A DNA stretch of 64,000 nt, taken from NCBI GenBank assembly GCA_023548195.1, contig JAJHZJ010000808.1:4445182-4509181 (forward strand). The letters are read 5' to 3'. Each line of letters begins with the position of its first letter. Position 1 is the first letter of the stretch. The translations under genes were made by a program, and so were the position numbers. Below the pieces are notes generated by a model. That model was not told the DNA's origin and ran no database searches. It worked only from the letters and a program-made list of their open reading frames with translations. Shown piece by piece: positions 32,116-45,100 of the stretch. This DNA is from Bettongia penicillata ogilbyi (lineage: Eukaryota; Chordata; Mammalia; Diprotodontia; Potoroidae).

Positions 32116-35100
32116 AAATTCCCCCTTTTTTCTTTATTAAAATTTCTGCTTTCACACGTAAATCCAATCAATACCTCCTCACATTCTTTTCCCTATGAAT
32201 TCTTCCCTTTATCTATCTCCCTTTTATATGAACATGGGAAGGGAGCAAAGTTGATCGACCCCTTGACAAATTACAAAGGGGCATTCCCCTTTCATAAGTA
32301 CAGATACAGAGATTCAAAATAAAAGGGTAATAAATCAATAAATTGTCCATTTAGAGGTTCCATCTCATATAGCAGAGGAACATTCATCTGATGCAGTTTT
32401 CTGGTCTGGATGCTCGTTCAACCTCTCTTCAGCACAGCATCTCATCATCTTCTTTCCTTTGCCTTCTTGTAGAAATCCAGATGTCCATTCTTCTACAAAA
32501 CTGACCTTGACACAGTTTTAGACTACCATTGCTATTACTCTTACAAAATCAAAATTGGAACTTTGGCCAATTGTCATGTTTAAGAAATACACATTAGAAC
32601 TCCGTTTTTACATGTTACATTAATTCATTATTTATTCAAACACTAAATTCAACTTATGTTTTCCCCAAACTAAAGATGTCTTTGATTTAGTCTCAGTATT
32701 TAATTCAATCAATTGTTTTAATACCAATTGCTTTTACATCATTTTGTAGTAGGTAAAGATCTTCCAAGTTGGGACCTTTGTCCCTTACTCAAAAGAGTTT
32801 TAGTCCCATTTGTCTAAAAGGGCCCTGAAAAACCTTACCTTGAAAACTCCTTGGCTTTCCCCATGGGAACTGCCTCTCCTGAGGCCCATAAGCCTTTCCT
32901 TAACACTGTGCCCAAATCTCTGTACTATTTCCCACCTTTTACCTTATCAATCTAAATCTTCAGATTACTGGCCACTCCCATCAAGACCATCTCTGGAACC
33001 CCCAGACCACCTGGGGCCATCCCCAGACTCCTTCCTCAGTCCCTCTGTAGATAAGATAACAAACTTTGACCTTCAGCTGAAACAAGGCTTGGGTTGAATT
33101 CATTTGAGCCAGAGGCAGCATGTCACTGTTTTTGGGTCCCAAACACCCCTAACCTCAACAATTCCATACAATTGCAGTTAACTTTAAATCCCAGTCTTGT
33201 TCTTTGGAACAATGATTCAACATCACATTTGTACTTTGGTTTCCTTTACTTTATCCAGTTATTTCTGTAACATTCAGAAAGAATGTTCTATTTCAGGGAT
33301 TTTATCTTTCACAGGACCACACCAGAATACTCATTTACCCAATTAATTGAAACCAGCAAGATTCCACCACTTACATTGTGCTTACATTTTAAACTATCTG
33401 CTTTGATTATAGAAACATGCCATGACAATGAAACGCAAAGACCTAATTAGATATCATCTTCACCTTATAACCAGACTCAGAAATAGCCAAGGGGAAAACA
33501 TCCCTTTTCAGAGGGACACAATGGGGAAACTGAACCAAAACAATCCTATCCCAGGCTGAGGACACAATTGTCCCCTGAGGCAAACTTCAGCCTGTAACAG
33601 TCACATTCCTCTCCAAGTAGTAGGACACAATAAGTAATGGTCCCAGAGGCTTTTACCAAATGGCAGGTTTCACAAATCAAAAATTTTACCAGGACTTACA
33701 TTTATATCTTAAATTTGTCCTAAAAAAACAATCACTAGAGATTATTTATCACCAAAACAAATTCCTTGTTTAGGAACTCCACATACAAACAATTTACACT
33801 TGACATAAAAGATTACAATTTTAACAAAGTGAGGCACTACACCACTTGGGTGAGGATTTTAGACTTTTCAAGTCATAGGGGCCCTGAGTGGGGCTGGTGA
33901 AAGAGTTAACATCTCTTTTCGCAGCAGTTCTGAGTTCAGATTAGATCTTAAGAAGTCTTTCAATAATGACTGGACTTCAAAAGGAAAGGGGAATGGGGCC
34001 AGGACGCTTATTGTCTTAAAATTATCACAGTTTCCTGGAGCCATAAAATTCCTGGTCACCTTTATCTTGTCTTTCATCTTCCAACCCCCATAAAACCTTT
34101 GTATCACAAATTAGCTTACAAATATAGATTTGGTAGGTAGACCTTTCAAAAATCATACAAAAGATTTTACAAAACATTTCTTCATACATCAAATATCTTC
34201 CTCCTTTAAGAACTGTTTACAATTTATCACAAAACCCTCATGAACCTAATTGACAAAAAAATTATAAAAATATATTTAAAACCAAGGCCTTTGTACATTT
34301 GTCCATAAGCTTCCTTTTACAAACATACTTTTGTGTTTGATTAATAGGAAAAACAATTTTAGTTAAAACTTCTTTCTTAACAGAAATAAACTTTTTAGCA
34401 TACTTAATGCATCCTTAGATGGAACAGGCTTGAAAATGACACCCATATATAAATATATGTATTTTTTTCAAGGATTCTCATTTTCTCAAAAGAAATTCTA
34501 CAACACAGAAACTCTTACATGGAATTCATAACAACTTTTTTTTTAACCAATTCATCATTAATTTAACAATACAGTTCCTAATATAGTAATATTTAGATGG
34601 ATTACCTAAAAATTTCAACTAAGTTTACTTAAAACTAAAAATAAACCATTAACCCATTCAAGTGAATGCATTTCTTTGCACAGTAATTCATCTCTTTACC
34701 AACGTGTAGGCACACTCTAGAGTCATCTCAAATTTGATTGAGCTATTAATTATCAAATCAAATTACATGATTTTTCTGTCTTCTTAAAATACTTCCTCAC
34801 ACCCTCACTACTTACTGAAACCATCTGAAACTGACCCATCCAGAACTATTCAAACCTTCTTATCTGCTTCTCATATTTTCAATCCAACCTTTATTTATCT
34901 TTCCAAATCTCTTAATCACATTACTCAGATAATCCAGCCTTCTTCCACATCTTAACTATAACTGTCTGCACTGGAATCTACTTCTAGCTTAAAGCAGAGA
35001 AGTTAACTCTACCATTATATAGCTAACATCAGCATTTTCACTGCTTATTTATAACCAAATATGTTTCAAATTATCAAATTTCTCTCACATCTTAAAACCC

Positions 35101-37727
35101 CAATCTATATATAACAGAGTGCAAATGTAAAAATTGTGTAACAGTTACATTAGATTAATGTTGCATCTAACATATGCCCACCCTTACATTAAGCACTTTA
35201 CAATCATAAATGCCAAATAATAATATTTTTCTGCTTAATCCTGATAGGAAGAGCATTCTCAGATGCTGCTTGTTATTCCTTCAGGACAGATTTTAACTTG
35301 AAATCATATCAAACCTCGATTTATAATCACTAATGATAAACATTTTAGCCTTTTTTTAAAAAAATCAAATACTCTTGCTACTTAAAAGAAAATTTCACTT
35401 ATAACTTCCATTAATCTCTTTTTACTCTTCTTCGTTAAATAGCTGAAACACCGTCTTCCAGCTCCCCTTCCAGCTCCCCTTCCCCCTCCAAGGCCCACCA
35501 GACAAGCTCTCCCAGTCCAATTCTAACTTTTAAATCGGATGGGGAAGGGGTAAACTTCCCCTTGTGCATGTGGTCTGAGCACATGGACAGAGTTAATGCT
35601 TTTAAAAGAAATCACTGAAATTGTTAAATGAATTTGCAATTTTAAACGTTGTCTGGTATCGGATATATTTACTTAACTGAAAGATTTTAGCTTTGAGATC
35701 TCATTAAATCAAAACTCAGTTTTTCCCTCCAGACTGCCAGTATTTTACTCTGCTAATTTCCATTACAAAAGAGATCCTCCTTTTATGGTCTGCCACTCCC
35801 CTATTTGAGGCAGAAAAATCTTCTCTGATTAAAAAAAAGTTTTGAATCAGATTAATAAAGAACCTCCTTGCCCAGACAAAAGGGCCTAAATAATTTAATA
35901 CTGGCAAAGTGTGACTTCCAAGCATGCAGCTTGGAGGCTTAATAACTAATAGTAACAATTACAAATCAGAGTGAACAACTTTTAAATTTTTAAATCCGAT
36001 AGCCTTTTATAACTTTTTTGTTGGTTTCCCAATCAGGCTAAACGTTTTCTTAAGTGAGTTGAGGGGAGGGGTAGGGAGTACAAGGTCTGGGCACATGGAT
36101 ACTTACTTTGTTATCCTATCCCCCCTCCCCCTTTTATATCTCAAATAAATGAAATACCATTTCTTCCAGCTTCTTTGTTCCTTAAAAAAAAAAAAAACTT
36201 AGAGGTTAAGAGCCTAACAATTTAACTAAATTACCTTTAAAGAGCCACATTTTTTAGGCTGAGTACTGTGCAAAGAGCAAAAATCTGGCCAGGATCTAGA
36301 ATGCAGAAAGAAAGATTTTTTTTTTAAATAACTTTCAAAAAGTTTTCAAACCCTCTATTAACACTGTTAACCTGAAAACTTGGTTAATTAAAAGGCAACA
36401 GGCTAAATGCATACATTTTATGATTTAATTAATTAAACCATTAATTCCCTATTAAAGAAAACGGTAACATAATGCATTATGGAGCCAGAAATGTTCTGGC
36501 TGCCTCAGTTCAGAAACTGACTGCCTTAAGTACATTTTGCCATGAGAAAGGAGTTCTCTTAGATAGACACATTGTAAACCAAGTGGCGTCAGTTGGGATT
36601 AATGATTGCAGGCTATGGGCATCTTCCTTCCCTAGCATACCTTTGTGATTTAAGATAAGGAAAAAATCCCATCACCCAGATTAAGGACATCCTGTCCTAA
36701 ACAGGCCTTTGAAGTTGTGGTATCTTAACAGAGTTGACAAAGCTGAAGTTACAACCCAAGGTATCTGTGTTTTTCTCTTATCACTAAGATGCTAGAAGGG
36801 TCTGAAGTCCCATTTGCTTGACAAAAGGCATCCTCTAAACAAAGGAAACTATTAGGTCCAGGCTCTTCTTAATTCAGACTTTGGCCCTTATTAAAGTCTA
36901 AAATTTATATTAAGTATTATCATTCATAAAACAGATCAAGCCAAACAGTAAAACATCTTTCTCTCTCTTTCTCTCTCTCCAGCCTACTCACTCCTCTGAG
37001 GCTGCTGCAATCAGAGAAGGAAGGAGAGGGGAAGATTAAGAGATATCAAAATTCCAAGTAGCTACAGCCCTAGCTATTCTGACTGGCTGCATTTACAATT
37101 TAACAAAATAATTCACAAGCACACAGACGAACACAGAACACAGAGCAATGCAGATCCTCTCTTTTTAGGAAATAAACTAATTTTAGATTAGACTGGTCGA
37201 AATTCAACTATTCATGTCAATTTACTCTGATTCCAAGCCAATTTCAAAAGGATCCTTCCCAGAATCTAGATTGGCCTTCCCCCCTCTTTCTCTCTGTTCT
37301 CTCTCTAGAGCAGGTAGGGGAAGGAATATAGCCAGCATTCCTTCACACAGGCTTCCAAAGGAATACCCAGAGGATTATTCATCCCCTGCCAGGTACCATT
37401 ATCTTAAGAGTGCTCGCTTCCCATTTTAGGACTTATGCTCCTAAGGTCCCCAAAGATTGGTTATGCATAAATTCCCAAGGCAGACAAAGCAGTACTTAGC
37501 TGATATTCCTGCCCTTGCTCAAGTCCCTGATTTATGCTACCTCCAGCCTTTCACTCCATTGGTTTAGCTGTACTCCTGAGTTCACAACAATTCCAAACAG
37601 TCTCAGAGAACTTAGCAGTCAGAAGAGGCAAAACTTGCCTGTGGGTGTTTGGGCCATTGAAAAAATCAATGGGTATGATCCCATCCCCCACAAGTAAGAT
37701 TCCTTTCTAACCTTTCTGGTGCTAAAG

Positions 37728-37745
37728 ATCTCAGATGAGCCCCCA
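37728..37745 (-). other. ERV primer-binding site, tRNA-Pro type
   Basis: Minus strand TGGGGGCTCATCTGAGAT, five bases inside the 5' LTR. It differs from the canonical proline site at three transition positions. Confidence 0.75.
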
Positions 37746-37750
37746 AAAAT

Positions 37751-38136
37751 TGTTAGACGTTGAGCTCCTCTAACAAAGTCCCAACAGTGAGAAACATGCT
37801 CACCTTAAATAAAGAACAATACCTGTTGTGAAATAAGGAAAACCTTTATTAATCTTTACATCCATTCCCCCGAATGGACGGGTAGCCTCCCCAGTAAGGT
37901 TAAAGGATGACTACAACACATTCAGAAAGATGGGACTTCTTATATTGTTTTCTGAACTTTGGATCTCCTGTCATACCATCCCCTGGCCATGTAACTCTAT
38001 GTTCTACTCTCTGATAGACCCTTCCTCACACAGCTCTTTGAGCCTGCACATTAGTCTCTGACCTGTAACCTGTCTGTGCTAGGTTGCAATCCTTATTACC
38101 TAGGACTATGGAAAACAGGATTTCCTTGTTTCCCAC
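37751..38136 (-). repeat. ERV 5' LTR
   Basis: 386 bp. On the minus strand it begins TGTGGGAAACAAGG, has CAATATAAG as TATA box (about 37940), then TTAATAAAGG as polyadenylation signal (about 37846), and ends GTCTAACA. It carries 32 bp absent from the 3' LTR. Confidence 0.8.
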
Positions 38137-38342
38137 AGGGTAGAATGGGAAAGTAAGTAGAATCACTAGATTTCAATTTCAAAATTTGAGAAATTTTATT
38201 AAATTTATTTTAAAACATGAAGTGGGATTGATGGGAAATTTACAAAAATTTGGAATGGAATTTATTAACATTTCTAGTGGGATATTGGTAGCCCTGTATC
38301 TTAAGTGCACTTTTCAGTAAAAAGTGGATTTTATATTTTTAG

Positions 38343-38495
38343 TTTTAAAACGAAATTGGCTGCAGCACTGGCACGATGTCGAATTAAACATGATGCTCTT
38401 TCAATTTACCACATTCTACCAGAAACTGTTAGAAAACAAGAACAAAGAGCTTCTACTTTGCCACTTTATGCTTGGGTGAATACTTGCAAAATCAG
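38343..38495 (+). CDS. NSUN7: NSUN7 coding exon 5, residues 167-217
   Basis: 153 nt, acceptor ATTTTTAG ending at 38342, donor GTAAGA at 38496. It encodes KLAAALARCRIKHDALSIYH and LPLYAWVNTCKI, the most recognisable NSUN7 stretch in the window. It belongs to the N-terminal domain preceding the Rossmann-fold methyltransferase core. The phase (2 bases carried over) matches exon 6. Confidence 0.95.
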
Positions 38496-38579
38496 GTAAG
38501 ATTTCAAATATTTACTTTCCTTATGTGGAAGTCATTTAACTGCTTCATAGGCAACTATGTAAGACTATGTTTCAGAGAA

Positions 38580-38695
38580 AATGTCAACCTGTGTTGGTAG
38601 AGGGAGTTTCCCCATCAGGGAGTTGGTCTATACCAGTGAAATCAAAGGTCCATCCAGTTGTCCCCTTCATCTACTTTCCTCATGATAAAAATTTA
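38580..38695 (+). mobile_element. SINE 3' fragment
   Basis: CAACCTGTGTTGGTAGAGGG, AGTTTCCCCATCAGGGAG, CCAGTGAAATCAAAGGTCCA match the 3' half of the SINEs at 39775-40010 and 57215-57600. Confidence 0.6.
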
Positions 38696-39053
38696 AGAGT
38701 AATTTAGTATAAAATTGAGATTATCTTTTACTAAAGATGAATATTTGTATAAAATAAATATAATTCTTAATTTGTATTTTAAATCTTGATTCCTGGTTTA
38801 ATTTGAGATCTTATTTTATATTAAAAAAGAAAATTATATCAATCCTTTTGTACTCCAAAGAATACTTCTGCAGGTTAACCCTGCAAAGCTGTACTGGCTA
38901 CCTATAAGAATAATCTTCACATTGTCCAGACTAGTTTTCTTGAGTGATATTGACTGTTTTTCATGTTAATAGAACAACAGTGTGTTAAATTTATATTTAA
39001 TCTCCTGTATTATAATTATGGCCAAAATAAATAGCTGAATGTTGTATCAACAG

Positions 39054-39237
39054 CCCTGAAGTTGTTTGTGATGATTTGAAGAAAGAAGGATACACCAGAG
39101 TCAAGTCTGCATTTGACTTTGAGTGTAAATCTTTTTGTGTGGACCAACATTGCAGTGATGTCTTAATTTTCCCATCTCATCTTAAAAGTGAACTTCTTAA
39201 TATAGAGCTTTGCACAAATTATAAACTTTTGTTTCAG
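39054..39237 (+). CDS. NSUN7: NSUN7 coding exon 6, residues 218-279
   Basis: 184 nt, acceptor ATCAACAG ending at 39053, donor GTGAGT at 39238. It encodes SPEVVCDDLKKEGYTRVKS and VDQHCSDVLIFPSHLKSEL, ending KLLFQ in phase 0. This is the linker between the N-terminal domain and the SAM-binding core; DVLIFPSHLK is a typical NSUN7 signature. Confidence 0.94.
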
Positions 39238-39774
39238 GTGAGTTAACATTTCCTTTTAAAGGTTCTCCTTACTAAAAAAAAATTCAGTAGTCTTAATTCT
39301 TTTTTCTCAGACAGTCTCCTCAAGGGCTTGTAAGCCTCAACATCCCATCCCATCAAAATATTAAATGTGGAATGTGGACTTTCTGTTTATGCTTCTTATG
39401 GACCATCAGGAGGATATACAGCTTTCTCTTATTTCAACTTCAATATAATTTAACCTGGCACCCCTCAAATTTATCAAACCTTAATCCCTTTTGAAACAGT
39501 ATAGAAATGGCTTCTCTTTCCTTAACCCCACAACTTATTCTTGTGCTACTGGCATCTGGGGATGGGTTTATCTCATCTGGATTAAGAAGTTTACCCTTGA
39601 GAAATCTTTACTGATCTTTAAATATCCAAGATCACAACTTTCTCAAAAAGGCATTGAAGCTTAAATGCCATTTATGACTTACCTAAGAATAGAATTCTGT
39701 AGTAAACAAAACTCCACAATTTTTCTCAACTTTAACATTTGGATTAATATTTCATTATAAGTAGGAATTAAATA

Positions 39775-40010
39775 GGGCAGCATAGCAGAGTAGCTAGAAA
39801 GCTGGCCTTGGAGCTCTCTGACACAAAAGTTAGGGAAAGTAATCTAACCTCTCAGTTCTCTAGGCTGCTCTCTGAGAATATAAATTGCAGAGAAGATACT
39901 GACCTGACCTGCATTGCTTTCTTCACCAGGAGATTGCTTGGAATAATGAAATTACAGGTGTGGACCTTATTCCTATCCCTGTATTATAGTCAAAGGAAAC
40001 CCCAACTTAC
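39775..40010 (+). mobile_element. MIR-related SINE
   Basis: GCAGCATAGCAGAGTAGCTAG, AACCTCTCAGTTCTCTAGGC, GACCTGCATTGCTTTCTTCACC, AATGAAATTACAGGTGTGG. Same family as 38580-38695. Confidence 0.6.
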
Positions 40011-40094
40011 AAATGGTCTGTATTCCAAAAATTCATTTGTAAGTCAGTATTTTGGAACCTAGAATATATTTTTCCTGTGGAACCAATGTTATAC

Positions 40095-40165
40095 ATGATG
40101 GCTAATCAGTTAATCAGGTATTTATTAAGCACCTGCTATGTACAAGGTCCTGTGTTAGTCGCTTG
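40095..40165 (-). repeat. L2/MIR tail fragment
   Basis: CAGGTATTTATTAAGCACCTGC TATGTACAAGG is the antisense L2-type terminus. Confidence 0.5.
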
Positions 40166-40633
40166 TTAAATTCCCAGGCTAGCCAGCAAAAACCTATTTA
40201 GCAATTAGCTGTAGGTGAACTATAGTAACAGCATCTCTAGGACTCTTGATTTCTGAGCCCTAAATCCCTTGCTCTGTTCTTTGAACCTTCAGTATTGCTG
40301 AGCTATGGCAACAAAGATGACAGTGGAGGCTGACAATGGGCTCCTATGATTGGACAATTCCTGGGTACTGGTCGCAAATTGGTATTTTCATAACATATTA
40401 AGTCAGGTGTTGCCTCTTTTGTCTTATTTTACTATGTGAAAGGCAGGGCACAATGTTCCTATTTTAGGCTAAGTTCAGCTATCAGATTTATTCATTATTC
40501 AGACTTCTTTGGTTAAATAAAAATTAAGATACTTAAAAAGTTAAGAATATTTCCATCGGTGTAGAACAAATACAGTAAACCATCTGAATCTTATCTTTTG
40601 TGATTTCCAGTGACACTGTTTGTTCCCATATAG
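40166..40633 (+). other. intron 6, unassigned
   Basis: No repeat recognised before exon 7. Confidence 0.4.
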
Positions 40634-40844
40634 GATAAATCTCGAAGTCTTGCTGTACATTCTGTAAAAACCTTGCTGAATATGGATGATGACATCTTAC
40701 TGGTTAACATGGGTTCCTGGTATACTGTTGCTCATATGTCAACACTGACAAATCAGAGTACCTCAAAAATATATGTATGTGGAGTAAAATCACAAGCTAA
40801 GGAATCTGAACTGAAGGATCTTTTTACAAATATGGGATGTAAAA
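40634..40844 (+). CDS. NSUN7: NSUN7 coding exon 7 (degenerate SAM-site region), residues 280-349
   Basis: 211 nt, acceptor CATATAG ending at 40633, donor GTATGT at 40845. It opens DKSRSLAVHSVKTLLNMDD, the position where active NSUN enzymes go into the glycine-rich SAM motif I. Here residues 300-314 read ILLVNMGSWYTVAHM, lacking the Pro-Gly-Gly of canonical family members. The exon then continues through VCGVKSQAKESELKDLF (second Rossmann strand). One base is carried to exon 8 to make Asn350. Confidence 0.95.
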
Positions 40845-41214
40845 GTATGTGTCTTACATTAATTTCTATTTCGAAGTTAGTGTCTTCTTACATTTTAGAA
40901 GTGATGAAGATTTATTTTAATGTATTTTAATTTTATTTTTCTTTGTGAAACACTCTTAAGATAATCTTTCTCAGTACTTGTATGTTGGCATATAAGGTGG
41001 TTCTTGTAGTAAAATTTTGTTAATATTAGTTGAATTACAGGTTAGAATTTTAATGGTCTTAAAAGTAACAGCATGAATAAATACCTTACATCTTATGTAA
41101 CATTTAAAAAATTTTAAAAATACTTACCTGAAAATCTAATTTGATTCTCTCCACAAGTGTTGGGTTGGTTTTTGCACCATTTAATGAATGAGGAAACAGA
41201 AAAAAATGAGATTA

Positions 41215-41745
41215 AATAATTGGACCACATGTTACACAATTCACATTGTAAATATACTATGGCTAATCCAATTGTACACTGCATTGAAAGAGACAGTTTT
41301 CAGAAAAAGGCAGGAAAGACATTGACAAGCTGGCACAGGTGTAGAACAGGTCAACCAGGTGATTTCAGAGACTATGGAGGGTCAATTCAAAGAACTGGGA
41401 ATATTTATCCTGTAGAAGAGAAAATTTCAGGATGTGGTAAGCTGTTTCCAAATACTAGAAAGGGCTATCTACTGGAAGAAGAATAATAGGACTCTTCCTA
41501 CTTGGTTCAAGTGGGCAGAGGAAGGAGGGAGAGGAACAGAAAGAAGGTGAAAGCCGCTTTATTTTTTGATTCAAAGAAAAACTTCCTAACATTTAGAGCT
41601 ATTCAGAGGTCAAACAAATAGCTTCAGGACATGACGGCCACACAGTCTAAGGGTCTAGAAGCTTTGTGTTTGGTTGGTGACTCCTGCACAGAAACAGATT
41701 GGACTAAATGACTCCTTTCAGTACAGAGGTTCTGTGAGTGATGAA
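41215..41745 (+). mobile_element. CR1/L3-like LINE 3' end
   Basis: GGAAAGACATTGACAAGCTGG, TTCAAAGAACTGGGAATATTT, AAGAAAAACTTCCTAACATTTAGAGC, terminal ACTCCTTTCAGTACAGAGGTTCTGTG (motifs shortened). Order fits a CR1-clade tail. Confidence 0.55.
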
Positions 41746-41984
41746 TTACTGTCAGACTTCTTTTTTTCTTGAAGAAATACATCTGATATCTTTATATAAC
41801 TCTAAAAAGCAAACTCTGTAAAAATCCTTACTTAATTCCCCAATTCAAAAGTATCTTGTTTTTCCCTTCTCCCTGTTATCTCTACAGGAACGACTTAGGT
41901 AATAGAAGTCTTATGATCAAAATAATCTTTATCTTGCCCCAAGTACAAAAATAATAATTAAAACTTCAATGAATCATAGAATTT

Positions 41985-42170
41985 GAGAGCTAGAACAGAC
42001 TTTGAAGATTCAAATATAATGTAGTATATTATAATGGAAAGAACATGGGATTTAGAGTCAGTGGGCCTGGGTTCAAATCCCTGGTTATTCACTACCTGGG
42101 TGATTTACGACAAATCACTTCATGTTTCTGTGCCTGATTGTTCATCTGTAAATTAAGGTTAGAAAATTAA
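41985..42170 (+). mobile_element. MIR-type SINE
   Basis: AATCATAGAATTTGAGAGCT, AGTCAGTGGGCCTGGGTTCA, AATCACTTCATGTTTCTGTG, TCATCTGTAAATTAAGG. Confidence 0.65.
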
Positions 42171-45100
42171 AAAAAAAAATTAACAACTGTCAAATATGTA
42201 TCATTTCCCTTTTTTGGTCAAGTGTGCCAATCTGATGAGTGTGAGGTAGAACTTAAGAATTACTTTAATTTTAATTTCTCTAATAATTTGGAGCATTTTT
42301 TTACATAGCTACTAATAGCTTGGATTTCTTCCTCTGAAAACTGCCTCTTCATATCCTTTGACTCATTTACCAATTGGTAAAATGGCTCTTATTCTTACAC
42401 ACTTGAATTGGTTCTTTATATATCTTGGAAATTTTGTTTTTAGTTAACTGTTTTCCTTTTAATGTTAGTTATATTCAACCTACATTTTCATTTAAAAAAA
42501 CAAAAACCTTTATTTGATTTTTCAGTTGACCAAAATTCTCCCTTCCCATTTGAAAAAGAAATAAAAACAAAGTTCTTCTAACAAGTATGCATAGTAAAAA
42601 AAAAAAAAAAAATGAATTCCCACATGGGAATGTCCAAAAAATATATGACTAGGTTATCTTTTGTCCATCAACTTTCTGTATGAAGATGGATAGAATGTTT
42701 CATCATGAGCTCTCTGGAATCATAGTTGGTCATTGGGTTGATCAGTTTCCTGCCCTCTCTACATAAAAAAAGAGCATGGTGAGAGAGGTGTATGTGGAGC
42801 ACTAGCACTATCACTTTAAGTGCTCCCATGCTCCTCTCTTTTCCTTGACCAGAGCCCAATGACTGCTCCTTAATTTTTCTTTCCTTTCCTTTGCCAATTT
42901 ATCTTTAATAGTTGGTTTGTTTTGCTTAGGATGACTCTCTCCTTTAGCCTATACTTCCTCTCATGTCCCCTTTCCCCCTTTCCATCATGTTTTCTTGTTG
43001 AATTAAGTGTATTTCTTTACCTAACTCTGTGTGGGTGGATTCCCTCCTTTGACCAGTTCAAATAAAAATGAAGTTTGTATTGCGGACTCTCCCCAAATCT
43101 CCACCTTGTCTTCTATCGTCTTCTTTTCCTTTCCCTTCCCCTGCCATCATCTATCCCTTTCCCCATATTGTTCCTTTTCTTTTTAAAGACCATAAAAAAT
43201 TGCTCCCAGACCCTCTGTCTTCTCAGACTCTTTATGTGAATATAAGCAGTTTCATCCTTATTTAGTCTTCTATGGTTGTTTTCACACTTTTAACCTTTTT
43301 TTTCCTCATGCTTTCTTTGTTACTGTTTCAAAATCTCTCTTCAGCCTTGGTCTTTTCATTAGGGTTGCTTGGAAGTCTTCTATTTCATTAAAAATCTTAT
43401 TTCCCCCTGTAAGGTTATTCTAAGTAAATTATTCGTAGTTGTAAATCTTTGTCTTTAACTTTCTGGAATGTTATATTTCAAGCTGTCTGCCCCTCCCAAA
43501 ACCTTCAAGTAAGGAGGGCACCCAGTCCAGCCATCTCTTCATTTCCTGTTTGCATTGAGCTTCTTCATCGTGCCCCCAGGAACTTCTTTATCCTGTAAGA
43601 TCCCATCATCCCTGGTTCTCACAATTTATCAGTACACTCTGTCCTTGGGGCCTGTCTGATTGGAGAGTGGAGTGGAGAGCTCTCCCTTGAACCTTTATTT
43701 AAAGAGAGAACCCAGACCAACCTTCTTTTCATTTCTCACCTGACTTTACTCCTCTGAATTTCTCCATAATGCCCTCACACTGGGTACCTGTTCTTTCCCC
43801 TTCCCTCAGTTTTCAGCCTCCTTTTGTCTGCTGTTTTTCTTCATTAGATTGTAAACTCCTTAAGAGTGAGGATTGTCTTCTTCTTTTTCTTTGTTTGTAC
43901 TTGTATTTCCTGTGCTTAGCACAGAGCCTAGCACAAAGTAGATACTTAATAAGTGGTTATTAATTGACTTACTATAGAGGTGGCTACTAAATACTATGTG
44001 ATTCTACTTGTGGCTCCTTTGTACTTCTATCTGGCTGTTTGCAGCATTTTTTCTTTGACTCTGAAGCTTTGAATCTTACCTATTATGTTCCTGGGAGTTT
44101 TTATTTTGGTATTTCTTCTAGGAGGTAATCAGGAGATTGTTTCTATTTCTACTTTGCCCTCTGGTTTTAAGAGAACTGGGAAGTTGTTTTTTTATGGTTT
44201 TTCAAAATACGACGTCTAAAATCTTTTAAAAAAAATGGCTGTGGCTTTCAGGTAGTCCAGTGAGTCTTAGATTATCTCTCCTTGGTCTGTTTTTCAGTTC
44301 AATTTAGAAAAAAATGAGATACCTTACACATTTTTTTTTTCCATCTTTTGATTTTGTTTTTAAGTCTTCTACTTACGTTTGGTCCATTCTAACTTTCTTT
44401 TTCTTCTAAATTATTAACATTAGTTGAAAAAAAATTGAGTTCCAAATTCTTTCCCTCTTTGTGGTTCCTTCCTTACCCATTAGAAGGCAAGCAGTATGAT
44501 ATCAATTATATATATGAAGATCATACAAAACATTTCCATGTTACCTTTGATTGCTCAAAAAAATCAAGAAAATTAAAGAAAGAGGAAAAAATACGTTTCC
44601 ATTTGTACTTAGTTCTTCCTGTAGAAGTGGATAATAATTCATATGTCTTCCTAGGTATTCTGAAACCATCTGCCTCGTGATTTCATATGGAACAATAATA
44701 TCCATCACAATTATATTTGTTCAACCATTCCCCAATTAGTGGGCCTTCCCTCAAAGTCCAGTTGTTTGACACCACAAAAAGAGCTGCTGCACATATTTTC
44801 TGTTTTCTTGTATCTCTGTGGGACCCAGACCTGTTAGCAATATTGCTGAGTCAAAGGCCATGCATGTCTCACAGTTCTTGGGGTTCAGTTTCAAATTTTG
44901 TTTAGATGTTTTAGATTGTTTTTTTTCCTTTGAGTTTGTTTCTCAAGTTTTCCTGTCACCATGACAACCCTTTACGTTGGGGTTCTTTTTTCTTTTAGTT
45001 TGCTTTTCTTACTTCCTGACTTTGGCTTTGTGTAAGGGCCAAGGTCAGGGCTGGAGCCTCACAGGTGTGGCTGCTTCTGTACTTGCTCCTCCTTTAGTAC

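Larger units (their letters stand above)
31763..38136 (-). mobile_element. class I (gammaretrovirus-like) ERV with two LTRs
   Basis: About 6.4 kb in reverse orientation. LTRs at 31763-32115 and 37751-38136 flank 5635 bp. The primer-binding site at 37728-37745 reads TGGGGGCTCATCTGAGAT on the minus strand, near-identical to the tRNA-Pro site of gammaretroviruses. A polypurine tract (minus strand AAAAAAGGGGGAATTT) lies at 32116-32131 next to the 3' LTR. Flanking 5-mers GGGAA and GGGTA are a near-match duplication. I find no open or recognisable gag, pol or env; longest frames are under 100 codons. It is a decayed or non-autonomous provirus, antisense to NSUN7 in intron 4. Confidence 0.8.

Noticed and set aside
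35716..35958. 80-codon minus-strand frame within the ERV as a viral protein
   Set aside because: No recognisable retroviral domain; interior is otherwise stop-rich.
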